Shown here in pieces: positions 1-9,168 of a stretch of 25,313 nt of DNA (its first letter is position 1; every line of letters starts with the position of its first letter). The position numbers and the translations under genes are program-made. The notes under the pieces are model-generated. The model did not search any database, was not told where the DNA came from, and saw only the letters and a program-made list of their open reading frames with translations. Source of the DNA: Chara braunii (Eukaryota; Streptophyta; Charophyceae; Charales; Characeae); the NCBI GenBank assembly GCA_003427395.1, contig BFEA01000043.1:2452393-2477705 (forward strand). The letters are read 5' to 3'.

Positions 1-36
<36 letters not shown>

Positions 37-101
37 GAGGCAGAATTTTGGATGCAGTGTCCCTAACATGATGTTTATTTGTTTCATTGACTGTTCAATA
101 G
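1..101 (+). other. 3' end of an upstream gamma-tubulin intron, with GA microsatellite
   Basis: Positions 1-32 are an uninterrupted (GA)16 run. The rest is T-rich and ends in TTCAATAG immediately before the first exon, as expected of a plant intron 3' end. The GA run is cut by the window edge, so its full length is unknown. Confidence 0.8.
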
Positions 102-176
102 GTACACAAGAGCCTTCAAAGAATCCGGGAGAGAAAATTGGCCAGCTTCATTGAATGGGGACCTGCAAGTGTGCAG
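102..176 (+). CDS. TUBG: gamma-tubulin, internal exon ([13 protein letters not shown]...GPASVQ)
   Basis: This 75-nt exon has 25 codons in phase 0. It begins [20 protein letters not shown] and ends PASVQ. Gamma-tubulin is the core of the gamma-tubulin ring complex that nucleates microtubules, and this segment matches the conserved stretch of its C-terminal half in plants. The upstream border is a T-rich tract ending in TTCAATAG; the downstream border is CAG/GTGAAG. Translation past the donor loses the family sequence at once, which supports the splice site. The next residues of the family lie 10.7 kb away at 10881. The family assignment is firm; the exact borders follow from AG/GT and phase. 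Confidence 0.93.
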
Positions 177-302
177 GTGAAGTTACATCGAACCTGATCG
201 CTATGCAGTTAGCCTCTTGGTATAGTTGTTGAGGCCAGCTGCAACACCTTTCTCACCTCTTTTTCGTCTGCTTAAACCATCAGTCTCTCTGAGCCTCTTT
301 TT

Positions 303-406
303 GGCAACCCAGATTGCCGCTGCATGTGGAAAAAAAAACTAACTGTCGTGGGTTCAAATTTCAAAATATTTTCTTTTTGCCGCATTCAGCAGCAATCTGG
401 GTTGCC
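303..406. repeat. inverted repeat, 15-bp perfect arms
   Basis: GGCAACCCAGATTGC at 303-317 and GCAATCTGGGTTGCC at 392-406 are perfect reverse complements separated by 74 nt. Similarity continues weakly beyond the inner ends of the arms. It could be a small fold-back element; no target duplication was identified. Confidence 0.6.
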
Positions 407-479
407 CCAGGAACCAAGTTGGTGCGGTGGGCTGAGCCGCTGTCAGCAGGGCCCTGTGGTTTGCCTTTGCCCTCTTAAG

Positions 480-596
480 TTTTTCTTTTCTTTTCTTTTT
501 CATTGTTTTGTTCTTGAAAAAACAGGTCCTTATGGTCCTGGCTCCATATCCATTCTGGGGAGCGTCAGTCCGGTTCCTATTCCCCCGACAAGTCAA
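480..596 (-). mobile_element. retroposon 3' end, copy 1 (minus sense)
   Basis: Positions 521-596 match 9169-9242 in reverse complement at roughly 90 percent by eye. Read on the minus strand, the unit ends in an A-rich tail (complement of the T/C-rich 480-520). A shared unit followed by an A-rich tail in both copies fits the 3' end of a LINE or SINE, with copy 1 probably 5'-truncated near 597. The family is not identified. Confidence 0.6.
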
Positions 597-1298
597 GATA
601 ACAATATTTTACATTGTGTACCCCTGAAGTGAAGTTACCAAACAAGCACATTTTACAGAGCTTGGAGCACTGGCAAAAGAAGTATTGGGCCTACCTGTAG
701 GCTGTAGCAGCAGGGAGAAAACTGTGGGGAACTTTCCTCCAGAATAAGCCTGAATGTCACACGCTTGCAATGACTTGCTGGTTCCAGGGTGCCTGTAGCC
801 TCTCTCGGACGAGGCTGTACCATAGGTAGGATTCGTAATTTTGCTTGGCTGAGGGCTAACCGAGAGACCTACCTGTAAGGAAAATTCGTGAGGGACATAT
901 TTGTAAATATAGGAAATATGGGCCCAATACTAACTCGAATTTCCTACAGCTACCCTAACTGTGAATAGCAGACCTGGGCTACCCCTAGGACAGACAGGCC
1001 CAATGGGCCTACGCTGACAGACGTTCCTATAGCCTATAGCCGGGTAGGGAGAGGCCCTAAGGGCCGAAACGGAAACGGTACCGGTCGGTCAGTCAGTCCG
1101 GTCTAGGTCGGTCTAGGCTAGTGTTAGAGTATAGATAGGATGGGGACATCGGTCCTGGGCTTTTGGCAGTTGACACTTCGTGGTGGAGGTTGCTGCGCAC
1201 ACGGTATCAGGTCGTGGTTGCTGATTCCGGTGTTGGAGACGGCGGACATAGCCAGACCTACGGAGCGCTGACCAGACTGGGGTCAACGCTGTCCGCTC

Positions 1299-1973
1299 TG
1301 ACTCTCTGGGAGTCAAGGCGGTCTAGGCTATCAGAGGTCTGATGCGTTGGAGCACGTGGTGCACTGCTGACCCTCCTCAGGAGTTGGGTCCCAATGGCGA
1401 TGCACCCATAGCTGCATCTTCTCAGAGATTAACATCGTCTGGACTTCATCTTCACCAGAGACCGTTGGTGCTGAGCTTGTTCCTCATCGTCTGAGTGGCG
1501 ATTGGCTCTGGAAGTCTGTTTCATCTTGGCGCAGGCCACTGAGTTGGATGTCAGGGTGGCGCTGGGTGTTACCTGGGGTTCTGGTGCTATTTTTAGCTGT
1601 TCGGTGGGTGTGGGGTTGAGGCGCTACCCCTCTGAGGGTAGCGCAACAGGTTTTTGAGGTTATTCAGTGAAAACGATGCTCTGAGTTTAATAAACAGTTG
1701 TAAGACTGTGTTCGAGTTGTCATCTCTTAATTGATTTCTGGCTGTGATCTCTCGGTTGTCTTCCGTGAATGATTGTTGGGACTTCTGTGGAGAGAATCCA
1801 CTGTGTTGTGTGTTCTGTCACTTCACTCTTTTGAGTCTTCTACTGCGTTCCCTTTGTTGGGCGGTGTGACACTCCACTACCTCTCCCCTTCCTTCTGTGC
1901 ATGTATGGGCGTGTACGGGAGATTCTCTGAGTGAGTGTTGACAAAATTTCAACGGACAATCATGTTTATAACA
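1299..1973 (+). repeat. 5' LTR of the deleted element (left end tentative)
   Basis: The LTR ends TTATAACA, followed at once by the primer-binding site. The segment 1570-1973 is repeated at 3940-4312. It contains AATAAA at 1689-1694, a likely polyadenylation signal. The start is assigned from TG after the candidate duplication CGCTC; similar base composition continues upstream, so the LTR could be longer. Confidence 0.55.
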
Positions 1974-1975
1974 GT

Positions 1976-1987
1976 TGGTATTGGAGC
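1976..1987 (+). other. primer-binding site, tRNA-iMet type
   Basis: TGGTATTGGAGC begins 2 nt after the LTR end. It resembles the plant initiator-Met primer site TGGTATCAGAGC. The gypsy element in intron B has a closely similar site, TGGTATCGGAGC. Confidence 0.75.
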
Positions 1988-3291
1988 AGATCGCAAGATG
2001 ATGGACTGAGGCAGCCATCACTACCTGAGAGCTTCTGACGTTGGATTTCACGGTGGAATCGCATCTTCAGTACTGCGCTCAGTAAGGTGTTGGTGAGGAG
2101 CGTGTGGAGGCTGGTATGACACAGAGATTGGTGGCGATTCAGTGCTCAGTGGCCTGGGAGGCACCGAGGGGCTATTTTTAGCCCAGGTGTTGACTCTGCT
2201 AGTGGCGAGATACCTGGGGGTATGTCGAGTTTCAGATTCTGAGCGGGATTCAGTGAATCTGACTAGTGGGTGTTAATCGCTATATCAAAAGCTTCAGTAT
2301 CACCAAGTTTCAGGAGATTTTGAACGTGGGAGCATCAGGAACAGTGAATGGGAAGAAACTGGCGAGATGGCATCCATAGCCAGTTCAGCTTCTTCTTCAA
2401 GTGTTTTGCCCTGAAGTAAATGTGTTCCTTACTCAAGTCTCTGCTGCAGCGAGTTTGATAGTTGTAATTAGACTGGAGAAATCGAAATTGGATGTTCATA
2501 GTCAGTGAAAGTTGAAAATCGCACTGCCTGACTGCCATAGCTATTTCTCCTACCTATCCACTTTGACTTCTACTGACTCTGTTTGACCCCCTCTCTGTCT
2601 CAAATTGCATCTCTGACTGTCTTACAGTATTGCGATTCAGTCAATTGGATAGTTCAGGACCTATTTGTCAGTGATAATGGAATTCTGAGTATTGCGCTGC
2701 CTTAGCAGCTAGGGTTTGTCATATCTTAGGTGCTGTCCGTCAGAATTTCAGTCTGTCAGTCACCCTGAAATCGCAATTCAGTATTGAGTCAGTGTCTGAA
2801 AGCGCTCTACTGGCATTGATGTTTTGAGTCAGATACAGTGATATCTGTACTTCGCCTCAACCATAGTGAGGCATACATGGTCGTACAGTGCCGGTGTTAG
2901 TAGTAGGAGTCTAAAAATAGCTTCATCAGTAATTCGCTGCATCTTGGTTGACTACCGAATGTATTAATCGCTACTTACTCTCTGCGCTATTCTAACCCTC
3001 CTACTTACAGTCCTAGGTTGCATCCTGTCTAATTCTGGGGTTATTGCACTCAGATGAGGGTTCTGGGCTGTGAATGAAAAATCGCAAGTTGATTTTATCT
3101 GGGATTGCCCTAAACTGACCCAGAAAAGCCCTCAGCGGCCTGCAGAGTTTGAGCGCTCTTCTGCCTATCACACCACGTCTCTTCTCATCAGGTGGCAGTG
3201 ATTACATCCTTGTGTGTGTGCTGTACTCTTAATTTCTGCTGACCTTGTTTCTGCGTGTCTTATTTATTTGACTGTGTGGGTATAAATAACG
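1988..3291 (+). other. untranslated leader of the deleted LTR element
   Basis: This stretch of about 1.3 kb lies between the primer-binding site and the gag ATG and has no credible ORF. Variants of GCGATTCAGT recur through it, and GGGCTATTTTTAGCCC at 2169-2184 can form a small hairpin. Long leaders of this kind occur in other plant LTR elements. Confidence 0.5.
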
Positions 3292-3966
3292 ATGGCTGAC
3301 GCTGAGATGAAGGTTGAGGAAGGGGAACCTTCTGCTCACCCTCCCCCACTTCCTCTCTCCCCCTTGGAACAGGCCCTGCTTGAAGCGGAGGAAAACCGCA
3401 AAAATGCAGAGGCCCATGTCCAGCGGTTAAAAAGGGAGATGAAGGAAGCAGAGGAGGCTAGGAGGAAGGAGGAGAGGAGGGGACACTTACGTAAAGAGGT
3501 GGAGAAAGTTGTTGTCAGTGGTGCTTCCAGCCAGTATAGTAAGGATACTGCTGAGTTGGTGCTGTTAACAGACACTCTCAACCGGTCTTACTTTTCTAAC
3601 TGGGACCAACGGATTCTCACTGTAGAGAATCAATGCTCTGCCATCGACCGCAAGGTCGATAAGTTGACAACAAGCCTTGATTTCCTAACAGCGAGTGTCA
3701 ACAAAATTCTGCAGCATCTGCAACTCCCTGTGCCTCCTCCCCAACCTCTTCAACCTATCCCAAAATTGGGTTCACCATCTCACAGTCGTCCAGCTTCACC
3801 TACTGGTTCCCGTGTGTCCACTACCTCTGTCCCCTCTGGCGCATCTGATCAACAGCAGCCCAAGCTGACACCACCTCCTATGTACTTTGGGGAAGACCCC
3901 AAGGTGGATGTTTCAGATTGGGTTACCGCTATGCAGGCGTACCTGGGGTTCTGGTGCTATTTTTAG
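3292..3966 (+). pseudogene. truncated gag-like ORF
   Basis: The 224-residue ORF starts MADAEMKVEEGEPSAHPPPL. Residues about 25-75 are rich in Glu, Arg and Lys and look like a coiled coil. A Pro/Ser-rich segment follows (about 145-200). Near the end comes PPPMYFGEDPKVDVSDWVTA, which resembles the start of the capsid domain in Ty3/gypsy Gag. It is then cut: the last residues (LGFWCYF) are encoded by LTR sequence after an internal deletion. No zinc knuckle, protease or pol remains. The ATG follows the long leader and opens the only coherent frame. The gag assignment rests on position and the capsid-like motif. Confidence 0.7.
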
Positions 3967-4312
3967 CTGTTCGGTGTGTGTGGGGTTGAGGCGCTACCCC
4001 TCTGAGGGTAGCGCAACAGGGTTCTGAGGTTATTCAGTGGAAACGATGCTCTGAGTTTAATAAACAGTTGTAATACTGTGTTCGAGTTGTCATCTCTTCA
4101 TTGATTTTTGGCTGTGATCTCTCGGTTGTCTTCTATGAATGATTGTTGGGATTTCTGTGGAGAGACTCTTCTGATTCTTCCGCTGCGTTCCTTTTGTTGA
4201 GCGGTGTGACAATCCACTACCTCTCCCCTTCCTCTGTGCATGTATGGGCGTGTACGGGAGTTCCTGTGAGTGAGTGTTGACAAAATTTCAACGGACAATC
4301 ATGTTCATAACA
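3940..4312 (+). repeat. partial 3' LTR of the deleted element
   Basis: This copy matches 1570-1973 with scattered substitutions and a deletion of about 30 bp near 4168. It lacks the first part of the LTR because of the internal deletion. It ends TTCATAACA at 4312 and carries AATAAA at 4059-4064. Confidence 0.85.
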
Positions 4313-4317
4313 CGCTC

Positions 4318-5050
4318 GTGAGAAGATAGGCATGGGGTGAGAAGATGGGCATGGGGCAGGACAAAGGATCACTGAAGGGAGAAACAAGCACGCAAAGAAG
4401 CAGAAGACTGAAAACACACTAATCGGACTCATCAGACTCTGAAGAGTCTGAACTCAGCTCACACATACATCATCACTCGTGAGATAGGCAAAGAGGGGAC
4501 ATCCACTTCATCTGCTCCAACCCTTCAAAGCCTGTCGGCGGCAGGTATCAATTTCATTGGACGCTGCCCGCTAACAGCTTATTTTTCACTGCGATGTGCT
4601 GCATCCGAGCACCAGGATCTACAGACAACGGGCGTTTTTGGGTGTGGACTTGAGAGTTGTGCAGTGCATGCTTCTGTGCCTTCTCTTTTTACGCCGATCG
4701 TCGATCTTGGGCCTTGATTTGTCAGTGGGCCCCTGGATAGCAGGAGGCGCAAACCGACGAGGCGAAGCGCCTTGACCTTTTCAAAAGTGGTAGACATTTC
4801 TCCAATCAACAAATCGAAAACTGGAAACAGACGAGGGACAAAGTGGAAGGGCAGGTCGAGTTCTATTTGTCACGTGTTTTCCGTGTTTTGGCACTTTCGA
4901 AAAGCGCCCGTGTGGTTTCTGTGCACAGGCAGGCAAGCGGTGCAAGGTAGAAGTGTGCAAGCAGGAGAGTCTTGCTGGCTGTGATGGGTGGGAGAAGGGG
5001 TGGGTCTTTGCATTTCGTTTTTGAAGCGTGTCTAACATGCTCAGGCAGGT
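4318..5050. other. unassigned intronic stretch
   Basis: No gene was recognised. A short tandem duplication of GAGAAGATRGGCATGGGG lies at about 4319-4357. The rest looks like ordinary or decayed repeat sequence. Confidence 0.4.
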
Positions 5051-5076
5051 CTTCATACTATAGACACAACAAACAG

Positions 5077-5080
<4 letters not shown>

Positions 5081-5114
<34 letters not shown>
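5081..5114. repeat. (GA)17 microsatellite
   Basis: An uninterrupted GA run just upstream of the first GTGCGC array. Confidence 0.95.
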
Positions 5115-5117
<3 letters not shown>

Positions 5118-5152
5118 TCGGTTAAAACTCCGATGATTCTGAAAAGAGAAAA

Positions 5153-5290
5153 AAACATAGTTGCGGCGCACCAGTGCGCGGTGCGGTGCGCACTGCGCTG
5201 TGAGCTGGAACAACAGCGCGCGCACTGTGCGCCATTCGCTGTGCGCAGTGTGCAGTGCGGTCCACTGTGCGTGGTGCCCGCACTGAGGGA
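5153..5290 (+). repeat. GTGCGC-rich array A
   Basis: The array starts CATAGTTGCGGCGCACC and continues with many overlapping GTGCGC, GCGCAC and CAGTGCG motifs. These are mutually complementary, so either strand can fold. It is flanked by an A-rich stretch and GA runs. It resembles array D (7528-7613) in reverse complement. Confidence 0.7.
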
Positions 5291-5343
5291 GGTGGGCCCT
5301 GTGCGCAAAAAAAAAAGAAAAACCGTGGCCCCGCGCGTGCATG

Positions 5344-5345
<2 letters not shown>

Positions 5346-5397
<52 letters not shown>
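5346..5397. repeat. GA microsatellite (about 26 units)
   Basis: A long pure GA run immediately after array A and a short A-rich stretch. Confidence 0.95.
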
Positions 5398-5399
<2 letters not shown>

Positions 5400-5644
5400 A
5401 AGGGTCCACTTCACGTCAATTCGAGGGCTTCTGCAGGTACCTCGAATGGCTCCTACGATATGCGTGGAGTCATTGAGGGCCACTGCTTCGACGAGAAGGA
5501 TGGCCTCGTTGTGTGTGGAAGAAGTGGGGGCAGACCACCAATATATGCTGTGGATTCGAGTTCGGGGCTGTAGCTTGGCAGTTGTGGGTCACCAATTCAG
5601 CTAGACCCTGTTCGTTTCTCCACGTGATTCTCAGGGCCTCCCTC

Positions 5645-5702
5645 CACCACTCACCAAATGTATATAATATTAGTAGAATGAATCTTCTGCTAAAACATGG
5701 AA
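5645..5702. repeat. dispersed repeat, copy 1 (CACCACTCACCAAATGT...)
   Basis: Matches 24853-24905 in the same orientation. Both have CACCACTCACCAAATGT, then AATGAATCT, then AAACATGGA, with small gaps between. The element family was not identified. Confidence 0.6.
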
Positions 5703-5830
5703 CCATAAACTGCCATATGCTATGTTTTTTGTGCATGTGGTGAGTAGTGGAGCAGGCCCCACTGTACGTATTGATAAGAAAACAAAAACAAAAACAAAAA
5801 AACGAGAGAGCTACAGGCATCTTCATCCTA

Positions 5831-6018
5831 ACCATACTTGCGGCGCATCGATGCGCTGCGGAATGTGGCGTGGTGCGCGGCGTGCAGTGCGCCCCTCGGT
5901 GGTGCGCGCATTGAAGCGCAGTGCGCGATGCGCGACACTTCACTGCGCAGTGCGCCGGTGCGCCGGGGCGTGCACGTGCCACGCACATTCGTGCACATGG
6001 TGCGCTCGGGCATGCGGG
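5831..6018 (+). repeat. GTGCGC-rich array B
   Basis: The array starts CATACTTGCGGCGCATCG and continues with many GTGCGC, GCGCAC and GCAGTGCGC motifs. It ends just before a 22-nt poly-T (6022-6043). Its start resembles the reverse complement of array C. Confidence 0.7.
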
Positions 6019-6021
6019 AAC

Positions 6022-6043
6022 TTTTTTTTTTTTTTTTTTTTTT
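6022..6043. repeat. poly-T tract (22 nt)
   Basis: An uninterrupted T run at the end of array B. On the minus strand it would be an A tail, possibly of a retroposon. Confidence 0.9.
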
Positions 6044-6835
6044 CTCTGCTGCATTGCAGCAGTACTGCAAAATACTCCATATCACGTAGTGCAAGACAGC
6101 ACAACAGAATGCTAGAATACCAATGACTAGCCCAATCAATGTTGCAACGCAGACCAAACATACATCATCCTCATCACAAGGTGTGAAGGGGCCTGGCGCT
6201 TCACACAGGTAGAATGCGCCAGGGCCAAATCATGCACAGACGAAGAGGAGGGGAACAGACAAAGAAGAGGGGGAGAGATGGGAATGTCGTCAACACCAAG
6301 TCTTTGTTACAAGTCCCAAATAATCCCTCGTCAAAATGTCTGAAGCCCANTGTCGAGTCTGGATCCAAATGTCACCAAGCCCGCTCTCTCATAGTCTGCT
6401 GATGCAGTGAAGTCAGGTAGCGAGACTGCTTTTGCTGTGCTCTTATTTGGTGGGACTCAAGTTGCAATTCTGCTTTTGGTCCGAGGTCACGACTATCTGG
6501 TCTCATGTGTATGATGCTGCTTGGTTTCTGGAATTCGCCATCGCTCATTTTCCTTGCACACACGAGCAGACGACGACGACAGCGGCGAGGGGGCACACGG
6601 TGCGGGGCAGGGCTGAGGTCGGCTGCCGCGGTGGGGCCGGCGTGGGGCAGGGCCGCGTAGTTCAAAAACGAACTACTCGGATCTCCCCGCCCTTCGGTTT
6701 TTGTGCAGGCCCGCTTGGCCTCAAAAAAAATTTTTTTTTTTGGCTGACCGGCGGCGCGAAGTGCCTACCGGCCTTGCAAGCCCCCCCCCCCCCCAACCAA
6801 CTTTCATTCTTTTTGGGAGACCCCCCGATTTTGTA
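6044..6835. other. unassigned stretch with homopolymers
   Basis: No gene was recognised. It contains an ambiguous base at 6350, a run of A then T around 6722-6742, and a long C run from about 6780. It lies at the centre of the symmetrical GTGCGC layout. Confidence 0.4.
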
Positions 6836-6900
6836 ATGCGCCGCATTCGATGCGTGCGCGTTGTGCGCGTTGCAGCGCATGTCGCTGCGCTGCATGTATG
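6836..6900 (-). repeat. GTGCGC-rich array C
   Basis: A short array of ATGCGCCGCATTCGATGCG followed by GTGCGCG and GCAGCGCATG motifs. Its reverse complement begins CATACATGCAGCGCAGCG, similar to the start of array B. Confidence 0.6.
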
Positions 6901-7324
6901 ATCCCAACCCATAACTGCCGACATGCAGATCTGAACGCCAATCTTCAGCATATATTGGTGGTCGGCTGGCCATGGAAAACACGACTTGTGACTTCTGCGA
7001 AGCTTCGCGGGGCAGGTCGCTATTGTGCGACTACCCTCGTCTTGCGAACTTTCCCCACCACCGTGTGGGATTTGCAGAAGGGAGGGGGAAGGCCAGTTTC
7101 CATACCCCGCCTAAAAGAAAAAGTTGGAATGAGCCCTATTTCATGCTTCGCCATTTTGAAACTTTTGGGGGAAAGGCCTGCGGAAATCGAAATTCGGCAG
7201 CCCTTGCCCAAAAATAAAATTTGGGCCGGGGGCGCGGCCGGTTTCCGAGCTTGCGCGGTGAGTTTAACATTTTTGCCGAGTTGGGGGCCCTAAGAAATTA
7301 CAAAACCGATCTAGGCCATCGGCT

Positions 7325-7360
7325 GGGCCGCCCGGGTCGCCCTATTTTCCCGGGCGGCCC
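7325..7360. repeat. GC-rich perfect hairpin (12-bp arms)
   Basis: GGGCCGCCCGGG at 7325-7336 and CCCGGGCGGCCC at 7349-7360 are perfect reverse complements with a 12-nt loop. A 20-nt poly-A (7392-7411) follows shortly after. It could be the end of a retroposon RNA or a fold-back remnant. Confidence 0.75.
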
Positions 7361-7391
7361 TTCCGGGCAAGGACCAGGGTAGGTCCCTGCC

Positions 7392-7411
7392 AAAAAAAAA
7401 AAAAAAAAAAA
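7392..7411. repeat. poly-A tract (20 nt)
   Basis: An uninterrupted A run about 30 nt after the GC-rich hairpin. It may be the tail of a plus-sense retroposon. Confidence 0.85.
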
Positions 7412-7527
7412 TCCAAGAAATCCGAAAGAAATCTATGTTATGCAGAAAAATAAACTGAACAACTTTTGCCTTGGGGTCACATCGAAATTCTGTACCAAAT
7501 TTAAAATAAAAAGTTTACGTAAATTTT

Positions 7528-7613
7528 CCAATGTGGTGCGCTTCGGTGCTCTGTGCTGTGCGGTGCGCAATGCGTGCGCAAATCACCGCACTGAGGTGCA
7601 CCGCAACTATGAA
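7528..7613 (-). repeat. GTGCGC-rich array D
   Basis: GTGGTGCGCTTCGG and further GTGCGC and GCGCAA motifs end in GCACCGCAACTATG. The reverse complement begins CATAGTTGCGGTGCACC, nearly the same as the start of array A (CATAGTTGCGGCGCACC). Confidence 0.7.
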
Positions 7614-8067
7614 AAAAAATTAAAAAAAGAAATATTTTTGAGAGAAAAAAAATGATTCTGATTAGTGCCGCCTAACCTCTCACTAAATGTGAATGCAAAA
7701 AAGCGAAGAAGTATGCTGGGCGATACATTCTCCATATGGCCTCTCCAAGTAGGGGATCTTGCAAGGGTGGGTGCAGACGGAGGTCATGGCACGAACTGTG
7801 CTCCATTCATCTCTTACGGTATGGGAGGAGATGTCTGGATAGCACCCGGACGTCTAGAATCTAGATTGATCCGGATAAGGGGTGCCCACTCCCCCCCAAT
7901 ATATTTTTCTTCTCGGATTGGCTATGAATTTGAATTGTGAAGATGCTCCTCAGCCAAAAGTTATTTATCTCACAATGGTGCATAACATATCTTTCTTGTC
8001 AGATTTTTGCCGATTTTTCTTGAAAAGTTTGAATTTTCCGAAATTAATATCACAATATTCCTCAATA

Positions 8068-8343
8068 GGAAAAAAGAAGATAACGGCAAATGAATCATGG
8101 GAAGAGGCAAGGGAAATGGTAGAAACAGGGGTTAGAGTGGAATGGAAGCGAACCCTTAGGAGAATGGACAAAGAAATAGAGGACCAGAAGAGGACTAAAA
8201 TACAGAAAGAATTTGAACAGCAGTGGCTGAAGGAGGGGCTATTGGCAACAATAAACGGAAAAACCCTTCAATTCACGAGCTGGTGGGATCCGGGCAGCCC
8301 AAGAACAAGTCAGAATAGCACAAGCGCAATGGACTTAGACTGA
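8068..8343 (+). CDS. unassigned charged ORF segment
   Basis: A frame of about 90 codons from near 8068 to the TGA at 8341-8343 has strongly protein-like, charged composition, with segments such as MDKEIEDQKRTKIQKEFEQQ and ATINGKTLQFTSWWDPG. The open frame begins further upstream (ATG at 7882), but that part is AT-rich and unlike coding sequence. A possible splice acceptor, CCTCAATAG, precedes 8070. I do not recognise the family. It lies about 800 bp upstream of a plus-sense retroposon tail, so it may be the end of a retroposon ORF; that is inference. It could also be a chance ORF. Confidence 0.3.
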   Translation, partial: GKKKITANESWEEAREMVETGVRVEWKRTLRRMDKEIEDQKRTKIQKEFEQQWLKEGLLATINGKTLQFTSWWDPGSPRTSQNSTSAMDLD

Positions 8344-8435
8344 TAAGAAAGGAAAGAGGAACAAGCACAACCATAGAATAGGGGAGGGTAAGAGGAAGTA
8401 AAGAATTAGTGACATAAGGAAGAGAAGGGGAGGCT

Positions 8436-8870
8436 ATGGGACTCAAGGCTCAACCATATCAACAACGCCCAGCAGACACCTCACTACGGCCCCCAAGCCA
8501 ACCCACCCACACGCATACCAACCACAACAAGTCAAGACGCCACCGGACAACCCACACATTGAGCCCCCACAAGCCTCAGAAATTCCCAACTCCAACAAAA
8601 CCCGTTCCACCCAATAGTAACACAGCCCCTCCCTTACCAATTTTATACTCCCTCTCCCGCCCCAAGCCCACAACCCCAAGCACATCGACCCAGAATCCAG
8701 AACCTTCACCACTGCACAAACTCCCTCAGTCACTGCCCCCCCCACCCAAACCACCCCGCCAAGAAACCATAGGCATATTCAACAGAGTCAACACAAAAAG
8801 TCGGACAGGGACAGACCATAAAAACACACTACAGCCAGCAAGGGTTCAGGGTTTTAGATTGAGGGTTTAG
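8436..8870 (+). other. Pro/Thr-rich low-complexity ORF, C/A-rich tract
   Basis: An open frame of 144 codons exists only because the strand is C- and A-rich. The product is dominated by Pro, Thr, Ser, His and Lys and shows no domain. I regard it as low-complexity DNA, possibly part of a retroposon untranslated region. Confidence 0.4.
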
Positions 8871-9168
8871 GTTTCAGGCTAGACAAGAACAAAGCACATA
8901 GGGCCTAGGATGTTAGAGAATTCAAGAGGTTCATGGACTCTCCAGACTGCTCTAGCATGACACAACAACCCGGCAGCACCACAGCTGAGAGGAGCGGGAC
9001 TGGGTTCAGGCAGGTTGGCAGCAGCCAGACAGAGCAAATAGCATAGGCTAAACTAGGCAGGGGTGAGGGGTGGTACATCCTTCCTCAGAGACGTAATCAA
9101 TGCCGTCCACTCGGACCTCCCAGCCATAATGGGGAGGAGCGTGCGCGAGTCACCCATGTTTTCCCATA

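Larger units (their letters stand above)
1299..4312 (+). mobile_element. deleted LTR retrotransposon (5' LTR, leader, gag start, partial 3' LTR)
   Basis: Two direct repeats (1570-1973 and 3940-4312) frame a primer-binding site, a long leader and a gag-like ORF. The 3' repeat joins the gag ORF directly, so most of gag, all of pol and the polypurine tract are missing. CGCTC at 1294-1298 precedes TG at 1299, and CGCTC at 4313-4317 follows the final CA; this suggests a 5-bp target duplication and a 675-bp 5' LTR. The right end and internal structure are well supported; the left end rests on the short CGCTC match. Confidence 0.7.
5535..6962. repeat. inverted repeat arms with CCACCAATATATGCTG
   Basis: CCACCAATATATGCTG at 5535-5550 is the exact reverse complement of CAGCATATATTGGTGG at 6947-6962, with weaker similarity on the inner side. 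The arms lie within the larger symmetrical layout of arrays A-D. Confidence 0.6.

Noticed and set aside
340-365. GTGGGTTCAAATTTC resembling a tRNA B box
   Set aside because: No A box or tRNA fold was seen around it; one short match is not enough for a tRNA or SINE call.
5058-5573. Overlapping ORFs with Ser-Leu or Arg-Glu runs
   Set aside because: They are translations of GA microsatellites and the GTGCGC array in several frames, not genes.
8443-8754. 103-residue minus-strand ORF rich in Gly, Val and Cys
   Set aside because: Shadow of the C/A-rich tract.
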